Shown piece by piece: positions 1 through 8,026 of a stretch of 36,514 nucleotides of DNA. Position 1 is the first letter of the stretch. Each line of letters starts with the position of its first letter. The notes under the pieces are model-generated. The model worked only from the letters and a program-made list of their open reading frames with translations, was not told the DNA's origin and did no database searches. A program made the position numbers and the translations under genes. The stretch is from DASSKF01 sp035690725 (GTDB taxonomy: Bacteria; Actinomycetota; Actinomycetes; Actinomycetales; Dermatophilaceae), in contig DASSKF010000129.1 in NCBI GenBank assembly GCA_035690725.1, positions 1-36,514 of the forward strand, written 5' to 3'.

Positions 1-392
1 GCGATGCCGAGCAGGAAGCGCAGGGCGTACATCGTGCCGGCGTTGGGCACGAACGCCATGGCCGCCGCGACGATCCCCCAGCTGACCATGATCCGGGCGA
101 TCCACCGCCGCGCCCCGAACTTGTGCAGCGCCAGGTTGCTCGGCACCTCGAGCAGCAGGTAGCCGATGAAGAACAGGCCGGACGCGAGGCCGAAGGCGGC
201 CTGGTCGAACCCGAGCGCCTCGTTCATCCCGTGCGGCGCGGCGAAGCTGATGTTCGTGCGGTCGAGGTAGTTGATGAAGTACAGCAGCCCGAGGAACGGC
301 GACAGCCGCCACGCCACCTTGCGCATGACCTGCGCGCGCAGTGCACTGTCGTACCCCGTCGAGCGATCGGCGGCGGGCGGTCGGCTGGACAC
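1..392 (-). CDS. MFS transporter, anion:cation symporter type (N-terminal part)
   Basis: N-terminal 130 residues of a 12-helix major facilitator protein; the rest lies beyond the left edge of the window. After a short cytoplasmic leader, the first helix carries LLYFINYLDRTN. It is followed by FGLASGLFFIGYLLLEVPSN and GARRWIARIMVSWG, the typical start of the anion:cation symporter branch (phthalate, tartrate, hexuronate and galactonate transporters). I chose the GTG at 390-392 because GGTGAGGAG lies four bases upstream and the frame stays open into the helix; an internal ATG in the same frame would skip the leader. These carriers use the proton or sodium gradient to import organic anions. The substrate cannot be told from this fragment. 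The TetR gene just upstream, on the same strand, is a candidate regulator. Confidence 0.85.
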   Translation of the reverse strand, partial: MSSRPPAADRSTGYDSALRAQVMRKVAWRLSPFLGLLYFINYLDRTNISFAAPHGMNEALGFDQAAFGLASGLFFIGYLLLEVPSNLALHKFGARRWIARIMVSWGIVAAAMAFVPNAGTMYALRFLLGI

Positions 393-509
393 GGTGCTCC
401 TCACCGGGCGGGTCGGTCGCCCGCACCGCGCACTGTCCTAGTCGGCGCGCCTGCCGCTTGTCCACACCTCGGGCAGCGTGTCCCGGCATGAGAGACGTAT
501 GTCGGCCGG

Positions 510-1196
510 TCAACTGCGGGTCGGCAGGAGCCCGCTCAGGACACCTCGCAGAAGGCGGTCGAACTGGTCGTCTTCCGGCCGGGCGCCCCGGAGCGCTGCG
601 GCGAGGTGTGGGTAGTCGCCGGTCGCGGCCACGGCGAGCAGGTGGTCACTGCGGGCCGACTGCCCCGGCGTGGACGCGTCCCGCTCGTCCCGGCAGAGCA
701 GGCGAACCAGGCCGCTGAACACGCCCACCGCCTCGAGCTTGTCCTGGCCGTCCGCACCGGTGGCCGCCAGCACCGAGAGGGCGTGCTCGAGGTAGGCGCA
801 CCCGTTCGGCCCGAGCGAGGGCACCGTGTCCAGAGCCGTCATCATCCACGGGTGGCGGCGGTAGACGTCCCGCGCCCGGTGGCCGAGCTCGAGCATCTGG
901 TCCAGCCACGGCCGGTCGTCCGGGCCGGACAGCTCGAGCTCTCCGTTCACCTCGTCCACCATCAGCGCGACCAGCTCCTCACGGGTGCTGACGTAGCGGT
1001 AGAGCGAGCCGGCGCCGGTGCCGATGGCCCGCGCGACCGCTCGCATCGTCACCGCCGGCAGCCCGTCCCGATCCGCGAGTCCGACGCCGGCCGCGGCGAT
1101 CTCGTGTCGGCTGTAGCCGGGTGCGCGACCGCGGAGGGCGCGCTCCGGTCGCTGCCAGATCGACTCCGACGGTTCCGCCACGCCACCGCACGACAT
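510..1196 (-). CDS. TetR family transcriptional regulator
   Basis: 228 residues. The N-terminal helix-turn-helix occupies roughly residues 28-75 (RHEIAAAGVGLADRDGL, then GSLYRYVSTREELVALM), the standard TetR DNA-binding unit. The C-terminal ligand-binding and dimerisation part resembles the TetR_C type found with PESIW-like leaders (here SESIWQRPERALRGRAPG). Such proteins usually repress a nearby gene until a small molecule binds. The gene runs toward the MFS transporter about 118 bases downstream, so the transporter is the natural candidate target (inference). The start is uncertain: ATG at 1196 has no clear ribosome site, and GTG codons shortly inside would still keep the ESIW leader. Its 5' end touches a possible hydrolase remnant on the other strand. 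Confidence 0.85.
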   Translation of the reverse strand: MSCGGVAEPSESIWQRPERALRGRAPGYSRHEIAAAGVGLADRDGLPAVTMRAVARAIGTGAGSLYRYVSTREELVALMVDEVNGELELSGPDDRPWLDQMLELGHRARDVYRRHPWMMTALDTVPSLGPNGCAYLEHALSVLAATGADGQDKLEAVGVFSGLVRLLCRDERDASTPGQSARSDHLLAVAATGDYPHLAAALRGARPEDDQFDRLLRGVLSGLLPTRS

Positions 1197-1257
1197 CCCC
1201 GAACCGCTGTGGCCGCAGGTGGCCCGGGCGGTGCGGGAGCTCGCCGACTCCGCGTGA
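1187..1257 (+). pseudogene. possible 3' remnant of an alpha/beta-hydrolase gene
   Basis: Reading plus strand gives HDIPEPLWPQVARAVRELA and then DSA and a TGA at 1255-1257. Nearly every codon here ends in G or C. The wording resembles the C-terminus of alpha/beta hydrolases that end GHD(L/I)P..LWP followed by an amphipathic helix, where the His is the catalytic one. Upstream of about 1187 the frame loses any protein-like character and runs into the antisense of the TetR gene, so only the last 20 or so residues could survive. The match is short and made by eye; it may be chance. Confidence 0.3.
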
Positions 1258-1270
1258 CGGTGCGGGACGG

Positions 1271-2323
1271 TCAGCAGCGCTTGGTGCCCGAGCCGTCACC
1301 CCAGCGGCACCGGTCCACGCGCTTGCCGTCGGCGTTGCGGAGGGTGGCCGTGTCGCCGGTGTTGTTCCAGACGTGGCCCCACCCGGCATACACGTGGTGC
1401 GCGGTGTCGTGGCCGACGCTGGAGTGCACGGTGACGCGGGCACCGGGGCGCAGGGTCATGGAGGGGAAGCGGAACCGGTGGACGGAGGCGTCCTTGAGCT
1501 TCCAGCCGCCCAGCCGGAGCTTGTGCCTGCCGGTGTTCCTGATGACGACGCGCTCGTACTTCTCGTTGGCCGAGGTGTCCGAGCCGGCGGGGTCGTAGAC
1601 CACCTTGGTGATGCGGGCCGGGCCGGTCGTCGAGCCGGCGGTGCCCGTGGTGCCCGTGGTGCTCTTCTTGACGACCTTGGCGCGCGTGACGCGCAAGGAG
1701 ACGTTCGTGCAGTGGTCGGCCCGCTTGACGATCGCGCGCTTCTCGGCCTTGTTCACGGTGAGGCGCCACCGGATCTTGACGGCAACCCACTGGCGGACGT
1801 ATGTGCACTTGCCGTAGGGCGGCATCCACTGCGCCGGATCCCGGTCGCTCTTGGAGCGGTTCACGCCGGCGGTCACCGCCACCAGCGACCGCTTGTCGCC
1901 GAGGTCGTTCGCGAAGCGCTCGCGCGTCCCCGCGGTCCAGCGGCGGGCGCCGGAGTCCCAGGCCTCCGCCAGCGGCACCATGTGGTCGATGTCGAGCTTG
2001 CGCGGGTCCTTCCAGGTGCGGCGGTCGTAGTAGGAGCGCCACCTGCCGGCGGTGACGGTGCAGTAGCGGTTCTTCTTCACGCGGACGCGCGACTCCTGGA
2101 TCAGCACCTCCTCGCGGGTGTCGCACCCGTCGCCGTCGGCGTCGACCCAGTGGCGGAACTTGTCGCGGTCGTAGCCGGCGCGGTGCTCACTGGCCACCGG
2201 CAGGCTGGAAGCCGCCTTGCGCAGGGTGGTGGAGACGGTGGCCGCCGATGCCGGCGTGCCGGTGGCGGAGACGGACAGGCCGGCCAGGAGGGCAGCGGAG
2301 GCGGCAAGGGCGACGAGACGCAC
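1271..2323 (-). CDS. secreted HNH nuclease with C-terminal lamin-tail domain
   Basis: 350 residues from GTG at 2323. A Sec signal peptide (VRLVALAASAALLAGLSVSA, cleavage after ASA near residue 27) is followed by an acidic DADGDG segment (61-66). Next comes an HNH/DUF1524-type nuclease core with DIDHMVPLAEAWDSGARRW (111-129), the Asn of GVNRSKSDRDPAQWMPP (153-169) and a terminal CTYVRQWVAVKIRW block. A Ser/Thr/Gly linker (221-235) leads to a lamin-tail Ig-like domain (236-341) with YERVVIRNTG, LGGWKLKD and WNNTGDTATLRN. The family cleaves DNA using a histidine-metal centre. Export suggests extracellular nucleic-acid degradation or competition. A longer reading from ATG 2401 is possible but would bury the signal peptide behind 26 low-complexity residues. 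Confidence 0.85.
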   Translation of the reverse strand: MRLVALAASAALLAGLSVSATGTPASAATVSTTLRKAASSLPVASEHRAGYDRDKFRHWVDADGDGCDTREEVLIQESRVRVKKNRYCTVTAGRWRSYYDRRTWKDPRKLDIDHMVPLAEAWDSGARRWTAGTRERFANDLGDKRSLVAVTAGVNRSKSDRDPAQWMPPYGKCTYVRQWVAVKIRWRLTVNKAEKRAIVKRADHCTNVSLRVTRAKVVKKSTTGTTGTAGSTTGPARITKVVYDPAGSDTSANEKYERVVIRNTGRHKLRLGGWKLKDASVHRFRFPSMTLRPGARVTVHSSVGHDTAHHVYAGWGHVWNNTGDTATLRNADGKRVDRCRWGDGSGTKRC

Positions 2324-2475
2324 GGGACTTCCCGGGGGTGAGGGCGAGGATCGGGGACTCTTCGATGGTCCGCCGCGCGGCGCTGCCCGACCATCGACCA
2401 TTCGGATGAACTTGGCTCAAGGATGCGTGATCGGCCCCTGGTTGGTGGGGCGGGCTGGTCGCGGGCTGCCGGCGG

Positions 2476-2554
2476 TCGGGAGGCCCGATCTCGGGGATGG
2501 TGCGCGCCTGCTCGGGCGACAGCCGCTCGGGAGGCCCGATCTCGGGGATGGTGC
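2476..2554. repeat. 28-bp direct repeat, two copies
   Basis: The 28-base sequence starting TCGGGAGGCCCGATCTCGGG and ending GATGGTGC occurs at 2476-2503 and again at 2527-2554, identical, 51 bases apart. It lies in the gap between the nuclease start and the P450 stop (2324-2621). That gap contains no gene I can support, although a plus-strand frame ending AVAEAYRRNLLS and TGA at 2609-2611 has coding-like codons and could be the tail of a lost gene. Confidence 0.8.
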
Positions 2555-2606
2555 ACGGGTTGTCGGGCCGCGGCCGTGGCCGAGGCCTACCGGCGCAACC
2601 TGCTGA

Positions 2607-2626
2607 GCTGAGGGCCGCGCCTCAGC
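2607..2626 (-). terminator. hairpin at the end of the hydrolase-P450 operon
   Basis: GCTGAGG (2607-2613), loop GCCGCG and CCTCAGC (2620-2626) make a perfect 7-bp stem. The arm nearest the P450 gene overlaps its stop codon (2622-2624). No T-tract follows, as is common in high-GC actinobacteria. Confidence 0.5.
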
Positions 2627-4004
2627 GGTGCCAGGTGATCGGCAGCCGCTTCACGCCGCGCTGGAAGTTGGACCGCAGCCACGCCGGCTCGCCGGCCGCC
2701 TCGATCCACGAGGTCCGCTCGAACAGCTCGGTGAACATCACCCGCATCTGCACGCGTGCGAGGTGGGCACCGAGGCAGAAGTGCGGCCCGCTGCCGAACG
2801 CGAGGTGCGCCCGTGCGTCCTCCCGCCCGACGTCGAAGGTGTCCGGCGACGGGAAGACGTCGGAGTCCCGGTTGGCCGAGGCGAACGACACCACGACCTT
2901 GTCGCCGCGCGTCATCGGCACGCCGGCCACGGTGACGTCCCGGGCTGCGGTGCGACGGAAGGTCATCACCGGGGTCCACCACCGCAGCATCTCGTCGACG
3001 GCGGGCTCGATGAGGGCAGGGTCCTCCCGCAGCGCCTGCTGCCACTCGGGGTGCCACAGCAGTGACTGCATCCCACCGGGAATCCCGTTGCGCAGCGTCT
3101 CGTTCCCGGCGACGGCGAACAGCCAGAAGAGGTTCTCGAACTCCTCGACCGTCACCGACCCACCGGAGTCGTCCCGCTGCGCCATGAGGATCGACATGAC
3201 GTCCTCGCCCGGCTCGGCCCGCTTCAGCTCGCCGAGCGCGTGTGCGTACGTGTAGAGGTCGAGCATCCCCTCGCGCGAGCGCGGGTCCGGCATCAGCCCG
3301 TCCGGCCCGGGGGAGGGGCGCAGCGCCAGTGCCGCGCGGGCCATGTCGGTGCCCTCGTCCGCGTCGAAGCTCGCCGAGGTCGCGTAGTCCGGGTCCTGCC
3401 AGCCGATCACCCGGTTGGACCAGTCGAACAGCAGCCACCGGTCCTGCGCCGGCACACCGAGCACGTCGGCCAGCGTCAGCAGCGGCAGGTCGGCCGCGAT
3501 GTCCTTGGCGAAGTCGCACGTGCCGGAGCCCGCGTCGCCGAGCACCCGGTCCACGATGCCGCGCACGTGTCCCCGGATCTGCTCCTCCAGCTTCGCCACC
3601 GCGCGGGGCGTGAACGACCGCGACAGCATCCGACGCAGGCGCGAGTGCTCGGGCGGGTCCATGTTGAGCATCATCCGGCGCACGAAGGCCAGGTCGTCCT
3701 CGCTCGCGGGGTCGCGGATCTGGGTGCCGCCCAGCCAGGAGGAGAACGTGGCCGGGTCCTTGACCACCTGCTCGACGTCCTCGTGCCGCAGCACCAGCCA
3801 GTAGCCCTCACCCTCCGGCCAGCCCGGCAGCGACGGCTCGGCGACCGGCACGACGCCGTGACGTTCGCGCAGACGGGCGAGCTCGGCATACGGCACGGCC
3901 CGTTGGTAGGTACCCGGGTCGTGCGCGAGCCGCGTGGCCGCCCGGTCCTGCTCGTCCAACCCCTGGTATGCCGTGTGCACGGTGCTGCTGCCCGCTTGCG
4001 TCAT
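2622..4004 (-). CDS. cytochrome P450
   Basis: 460 residues, a full-length soluble bacterial P450. Seen: the I-helix motif AGNET (299-303, acid-alcohol pair kept) in AVAGNETLRNGI, the ExxR motif EMLR (338-341), and the heme loop FGSGPHFCLGAHLAR with axial Cys410. The MDPPEHSRLRRMLSRSFTP block (115-133) is the usual C-helix region. The I-helix wording is closest to the actinobacterial sterol/terpenoid oxidising group (CYP124/125/142 style), but the substrate is unknown. No ferredoxin or ferredoxin reductase is encoded nearby, so electrons must come from elsewhere. The gene lies 28 bases downstream of an alpha/beta hydrolase on the same strand, most likely one transcript. Confidence 0.93.
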   Translation of the reverse strand: MTQAGSSTVHTAYQGLDEQDRAATRLAHDPGTYQRAVPYAELARLRERHGVVPVAEPSLPGWPEGEGYWLVLRHEDVEQVVKDPATFSSWLGGTQIRDPASEDDLAFVRRMMLNMDPPEHSRLRRMLSRSFTPRAVAKLEEQIRGHVRGIVDRVLGDAGSGTCDFAKDIAADLPLLTLADVLGVPAQDRWLLFDWSNRVIGWQDPDYATSASFDADEGTDMARAALALRPSPGPDGLMPDPRSREGMLDLYTYAHALGELKRAEPGEDVMSILMAQRDDSGGSVTVEEFENLFWLFAVAGNETLRNGIPGGMQSLLWHPEWQQALREDPALIEPAVDEMLRWWTPVMTFRRTAARDVTVAGVPMTRGDKVVVSFASANRDSDVFPSPDTFDVGREDARAHLAFGSGPHFCLGAHLARVQMRVMFTELFERTSWIEAAGEPAWLRSNFQRGVKRLPITWHR

Positions 4005-4032
4005 CGTGCCGTCGGTCCCGCTCGACCGGTGC

Positions 4033-4791
4033 TCACGTGCCGAGGAAGCGCTCGATCGCCGTGGCGAGGGCGACCGGCGTCTCGTACATCGCGTAGTGCC
4101 CGGCGTTCGGCACCACCTGCAGCTCGGCGTTGGGGTAGGTCGGCAGCCACGTCGCGCGCATCGTCTCCTCGCCGAGGGCCGGGTCGTGCTCGCCGACGAT
4201 CGCGAGGGCGGGCACCGGGTTCCCCTTCACCTCGTCGGCGAACCCGCCGGCCGACCAGGAGCGGAAGTAGTCGCCGAACGCCTGGGGCGTGCAGCGCTCG
4301 ACCGAGTGCCGCACGATCCCGTCGATCCACTGCCGGGTGAGGCGGTTGCCGGTGGTCAGGTCGACGATCGCGGAGCGGTTCTCCACCTGGTCCGCGGCGC
4401 CCCCGAAGAGCGCCTCGCCCTGCTCGTCGAGCGGCACCCCCGAGGCGGGCACGGGACTGACCCCGACCAGGTTGCGCACGCGGTCCGGGGCCAGGGACAG
4501 GACGCGTTGCGCGGCACTGCCTCCCATCGAGTGCCCCACCACCGAGAACTCCTGCACCCCGAGCTCGTCGGCGAGGGCGATCACGTCCCGGGCGATCTCG
4601 TCGACCGTGTGCTCACCGTCGACGTCCTTGCGCTCCCCGTAGCCGCGGTAGTCGACGAACACGTAGCGGAACCGCTCGCCGTCGAGGGCCTGGCAGAAGT
4701 CCTCCCCCCACCCGGTGGAGGAGCCGAGCCAGCCGTGCAGGCAGAAGACCGTGTGCGGGCCGGAGCCGATGGTGCGGTGTGGAGTCGCCAT
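4033..4791 (-). CDS. alpha/beta-fold hydrolase
   Basis: 252 residues, normal for the family and without a signal peptide. Oxyanion region HGWLGSSTGW (19-28), nucleophile elbow GHSMGG with Ser88, acid Asp203 in VGEHDPAL, and base His232 in NAGHYAMYE form a complete catalytic set. The fold covers esterases, C-C bond hydrolases, epoxide hydrolases and haloperoxidase-like proteins; the Ser nucleophile rules out epoxide hydrolase and dehalogenase. It is the first gene of a two-gene minus-strand operon with the P450. It diverges from glucose-6-phosphate dehydrogenase across an 82-base gap that holds both promoters. Confidence 0.9.
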   Translation of the reverse strand: MATPHRTIGSGPHTVFCLHGWLGSSTGWGEDFCQALDGERFRYVFVDYRGYGERKDVDGEHTVDEIARDVIALADELGVQEFSVVGHSMGGSAAQRVLSLAPDRVRNLVGVSPVPASGVPLDEQGEALFGGAADQVENRSAIVDLTTGNRLTRQWIDGIVRHSVERCTPQAFGDYFRSWSAGGFADEVKGNPVPALAIVGEHDPALGEETMRATWLPTYPNAELQVVPNAGHYAMYETPVALATAIERFLGT

Positions 4792-4873
4792 GGCCGGAAT
4801 CTACCGGCTCACCGGCCGTTGTCGAACGGCTGCGCACTGTCCCGTTGCCCGACCCGGTGGCATGATCGCGGGC

Positions 4874-6358
4874 ATGGTCAGGAACGACGAGCAGATCGCC
4901 TACCCCGGACCGGCCTCGCGCGCCAAGCGCGCACTGCAGGAGTCGACGCCACCGCACGTGGTGACCCTCTTCGGAGCCACTGGCGACCTGGCCCGCCGGA
5001 AGCTCCTTCCCGGCCTGGCCAGGCTGATCGCCGACGAGCTGGCCCCCGAGATGCAGGTCGTCGGCTCCTCGCTGGACGACCACGACGACGAGTCCTTCCG
5101 CAAGTTCGCCAGGGCGGCGGTGGACGAGTTCGCCCCGAACGCGATGAGCGAGGAGGAGTGGGACCAGTTCTCGGACCGCCTGACCTACGTCCCGACGAGC
5201 GCCGGACCGGAGGCGCTCACGAGGGCGGTCGCGGCCGCCGAGGAGAAGCTGGGGCCGGAGAGCCAGCGGCTGCACTACCTCAGCGTCCCGCCCAACGCGG
5301 CCCTGAAGGTCATCGGGACCTTGAACGCGGCGAACCTGGTGTCGCGGTCGCGCATCGTCATGGAGAAGCCGTTCGGCACCGACCTGCAGAGCGCGGTTCG
5401 GCTGAATGCCGAGATCCACAAGACGTTCTCGGAGGAGCAGGTCTTCCGGATCGACCACTTCCTCGGCAAGGAGGCGGTGCAGAACATCCTCGCCTTCCGC
5501 TTCGCCAACGGTCTGTTCGAACCGATCTGGAACCGCAACTTCATCGACCATGTGCAGATCGACATCCCCGAGACACTCGGCCTCGAGGACCGGATCGAGT
5601 TCTACGAGGCGACCGGGGCGTTCAAGGACATGGTGGTCACCCACCTGCTGCAGGTGCTGGCCTTCGTGGCCATCGAGCCGCCGAACGCCCTGGAGCCCGA
5701 GGCGATCATCGAGGAGAAGAAGAAGGTCTTCCGGTCCCTGCAGCCGATCGATCCCGCGGACGTGGTGCGGGGCCAGTTCATGGGCTACCGCGACCTTCCG
5801 GGTGTCGCGGCGGACTCGGACAGCGAGACGTTCATCGCGTTGAAGGTCGCGCTCGACAACTGGCGCTGGGCCGGGGTGCCGTTCTACCTGCGCACCGGAA
5901 AGCGGATGCCCGAGGGTCTTCGAGTGGTCTCCATCGCGTTCAAGGAGGCGCCGCAGTCGATGTTTCCCCCCGGTTCCGGCGTGGGCACGTCGGGACCGGA
6001 CCACCTCACCTTCGACCTCGCCGACGCGTCCAAGCTGTCGCTGTCCTTCTACGGCAAGCGGCCCGGGCCCGGCATGCGCATGGAGAAGCTGTCGATGCAG
6101 TTCGCCACCACCGAGCTCGCCGAGGCCGAGGACGTCCTGGAGGCGTACCAACGGCTCATCCTCGACGCCATGCGTGGCGACCGGACCCTGTTCACCAGCA
6201 ACGAGGGCATCGAGAGCCTGTGGGAGAAGTCGACGCCGTTGCTGGAGAACCCGCCGCCGGTCAAGATGTACCAGCCGGGCACGTGGGGCCCCAACGCCAT
6301 CCACCAGCTCGTCGCCCCGCACGCGTGGCGGCTGCCCTTCGAACGCCCCTGGCGCTAG
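4874..6358 (+). CDS. zwf: glucose-6-phosphate dehydrogenase
   Basis: 494 residues. Converts glucose 6-phosphate to 6-phosphogluconolactone with reduction of NADP+, the entry to the oxidative pentose phosphate pathway. The dinucleotide-binding loop is GATGDLARRK (34-43). The active-site signature is RIDHFLGKE (192-200), with substrate Lys199. MEKPFGTDL and the C-terminal GTWGPNAIHQL block are also typical. The gene is not in the usual tkt-tal-zwf-opcA-pgl cluster, so it is probably a second, stand-alone copy. ATG 4874 gives the conserved start MVRNDEQIAYPGPASRAKRAL; an in-frame ATG at 4862 has a better GGTGG upstream and would add four residues. Its TAG stop shares CTAG with the stop of the convergent next gene. 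Confidence 0.95.
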   Translation: MVRNDEQIAYPGPASRAKRALQESTPPHVVTLFGATGDLARRKLLPGLARLIADELAPEMQVVGSSLDDHDDESFRKFARAAVDEFAPNAMSEEEWDQFSDRLTYVPTSAGPEALTRAVAAAEEKLGPESQRLHYLSVPPNAALKVIGTLNAANLVSRSRIVMEKPFGTDLQSAVRLNAEIHKTFSEEQVFRIDHFLGKEAVQNILAFRFANGLFEPIWNRNFIDHVQIDIPETLGLEDRIEFYEATGAFKDMVVTHLLQVLAFVAIEPPNALEPEAIIEEKKKVFRSLQPIDPADVVRGQFMGYRDLPGVAADSDSETFIALKVALDNWRWAGVPFYLRTGKRMPEGLRVVSIAFKEAPQSMFPPGSGVGTSGPDHLTFDLADASKLSLSFYGKRPGPGMRMEKLSMQFATTELAEAEDVLEAYQRLILDAMRGDRTLFTSNEGIESLWEKSTPLLENPPPVKMYQPGTWGPNAIHQLVAPHAWRLPFERPWR

Positions 6359-7416
6359 GCCGCGCGCACGCGCTCGGCCGCAGCGACCGCGGCACGTCGG
6401 CCGGCCCGGGTGGCGCCGATCGTCGAGGCGGACGAGCCGTAGCCGACCAGGTGGATCCGCGGGTCGCGCACCACGGTCGTGCCGTCGAGCCGGATGCCGC
6501 CGCCGCGTTCGCGCAGCCCGAGCGGCGCGAGATGGCCCAGCGCGTCCCGGAATCCGGTTGCCCAGAGGATGACGTCGGCAGGCAGGAACGTCCCGTCGGC
6601 AAAGCGCACCCCGTCCGGCTCGATCCGGTCGAACATCCGCCGCGCGTGCAGGACGCCCGAGGCGATCGCGCGGCGGTACTCCTCGGTCAGCGGGATGCCG
6701 GTCGCCCCGACGACGCTGAGCGGGGGCAGGCCGATCGTGGTCCGTGCCGCGACGCTGTTCTCGACCTCGAGCCCCCAGTTGTCGCCCGGTCGGCGCTCGA
6801 CGAACTCCGGCGGCCGCCGGGTCAGCCAGGTGGTGCTGGCTCCGGCCTCGTCCAGCTCCAGCAGGAACTGCACGGCGGAGATGCCGCCACCGACCACGAC
6901 GACGTGCCGTCCGCGGAACTCCTCGGCGCGGTCGACGTCGCGGGTGTGCAGCTGGCGCCCCCGGAACGTCTCCCGGCCCGGGTAGTACGGCCAGTGCGGG
7001 CGGTCCCACGTCCCGGTCGCGTTCACCAGCTCCCGGGTGGCCCAGTCACCGTCGTCGGTGGCGACGCGGAGTCGTCCGGCCGGGCCGTCGGGGGAGGTCA
7101 CCCGCTGCACGCGGACCGGCCGGTGGACCGGCAGCCCCATCTCGCGCTCGTACGCGCCGAAGTAGCGGGCCACCACCTCCGATGCGGGCTCGGTCGGGTC
7201 CACCGGCCCGAGCCGCTTGCCCGGCAGGTCGTGGATGCCGTGGACGGTCCCGAGCGTCAGGGACGGCCAGCGGTGCCGCCACGCGCCACCGGGGCCGTCG
7301 TTCGCGTCCAGGACGACAAAGTCGCGTTCGGGTTCCAGCCCCTTGCGCCGGAGGTGGTATGCCGCGCTCAAGCCTGCCTGCCCCGCGCCGACGACCAGCA
7401 CCTCCACGTTCCGCAC
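6355..7416 (-). CDS. FAD/NAD(P)-binding flavin monooxygenase-like protein
   Basis: 353 residues from GTG 7416. The N-terminus is a Rossmann FAD site (VVGAGQAGLSAAYHL, GxGxxG at 10-15). WRHRWPSLTL and ATGTWDRPHWP follow, then an FMO-type signature FRGRQLH (151-157) and a second dinucleotide site VVVGGGISA (173-181) for NADPH. The C-terminal ATGFRDAL is also usual in the CzcO/flavin-containing monooxygenase group. These proteins use NADPH and oxygen to oxygenate N, S or carbonyl groups, or act as reductases; the substrate is not evident. It is convergent with zwf, with overlapping stop codons, and divergent from the DksA-like gene. Other GTG starts (for example VEVLVV) are possible. Confidence 0.88.
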   Translation of the reverse strand: MRNVEVLVVGAGQAGLSAAYHLRRKGLEPERDFVVLDANDGPGGAWRHRWPSLTLGTVHGIHDLPGKRLGPVDPTEPASEVVARYFGAYEREMGLPVHRPVRVQRVTSPDGPAGRLRVATDDGDWATRELVNATGTWDRPHWPYYPGRETFRGRQLHTRDVDRAEEFRGRHVVVVGGGISAVQFLLELDEAGASTTWLTRRPPEFVERRPGDNWGLEVENSVAARTTIGLPPLSVVGATGIPLTEEYRRAIASGVLHARRMFDRIEPDGVRFADGTFLPADVILWATGFRDALGHLAPLGLRERGGGIRLDGTTVVRDPRIHLVGYGSSASTIGATRAGRRAAVAAAERVRAA

Positions 7417-7526
7417 GTCCGCGGCAACGGATCCCGCGGAGCGGTCATTCCGCCGGGCACCGTTGCCGGCCGCATCACCGGGCCCGGCAGGCACGGAAAT
7501 CGGGAGCAGCAGGCACCAGCACGGCA

Positions 7527-7532
7527 TACAGT
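7527..7532 (+). promoter_or_regulatory. candidate -10 box for the DksA-like gene
   Basis: TACAGT fits the actinobacterial TANNNT pattern and lies about 50 bases before the ATG at 7582, inside the 165-base divergent gap 7417-7581. No good -35 is visible. It also overlaps one copy of the CGGCATAC octamer, so the match may be incidental. Confidence 0.25.
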
Positions 7533-7581
7533 CGTGTCGGGGCCGGCGACCGGCACCGGGGGTCGACGACAGGAGCTGACG

Positions 7582-7998
7582 ATGAGCCTCAACGACGAGT
7601 TGGTGCCGGACTCGGAGGTGGTGACCGACGTGGACGCAGCGGTGTCGGGGAAGTACGGCGACGCCGTGGCGCTGCTGGAGCAGCAACGGTCCGAGGCGCT
7701 GGCCCGGCTGGCGGGGTTGCGGGCGGAGTTCGACGACGTCGTCGAGGCCACGCTCGACGCCAACACCGACGACGAGCACGACCCGGAGGGCGCGACGACC
7801 GGCTACGAGCGCGCGCGGATCGCCTCGCTGATCGAGCGGAGCGAGCGGTCCCTCGAGGAGGTCGAGAGCGCGCTCGGGCGGGTCCGGGACGGCAGCTACG
7901 GCACCTGCACCGGTTGTGGCACGGCCATCGCGCCCGGGCGGCTCGAGGCACGACCGACCGCGACCACCTGCATCGCCTGCGCGTCGGCACGGAGGTGA
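7582..7998 (+). CDS. DksA/TraR family zinc-finger protein
   Basis: 138 residues. A helical region (25-105) is followed by a C4 zinc finger, CTGC (109-112) and CIAC (130-133), with the family phrase YGTCTGCGTAIAPGRLEARP. DksA-like proteins insert a coiled coil into the RNA polymerase secondary channel; actinobacterial members often bind polymerase without classical ppGpp synergy. The acidic stretch DANTDDEHDPEG (59-70) would lie near the coil tip. The start is well supported: AGGAG lies six bases before ATG 7582. It is followed 28 bases later by a gamma-glutamyltransferase-like gene on the same strand, so the two may be cotranscribed. Confidence 0.92.
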   Translation: MSLNDELVPDSEVVTDVDAAVSGKYGDAVALLEQQRSEALARLAGLRAEFDDVVEATLDANTDDEHDPEGATTGYERARIASLIERSERSLEEVESALGRVRDGSYGTCTGCGTAIAPGRLEARPTATTCIACASARR

Positions 7999-8026
7999 CT
8001 GAGCCGAGCCGGTAGCCTGCCTCGAC

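Noticed and set aside
2321..2335. Sixth copy of the phased repeat (CGGGACTTCCCG at the nuclease start)
   Set aside because: It shares CGGGACTTCCCG with array E but lacks the flanking CT/AG, has no phased partner and lies at a gene start rather than an end; probably chance.
3934..7581. Very long plus-strand open frame covering 3934-7998
   Set aside because: Only its last 417 bases (from 7582) look like a protein. The rest is antisense or out of frame to the P450, hydrolase, zwf and monooxygenase genes, an effect of high GC removing stop codons.
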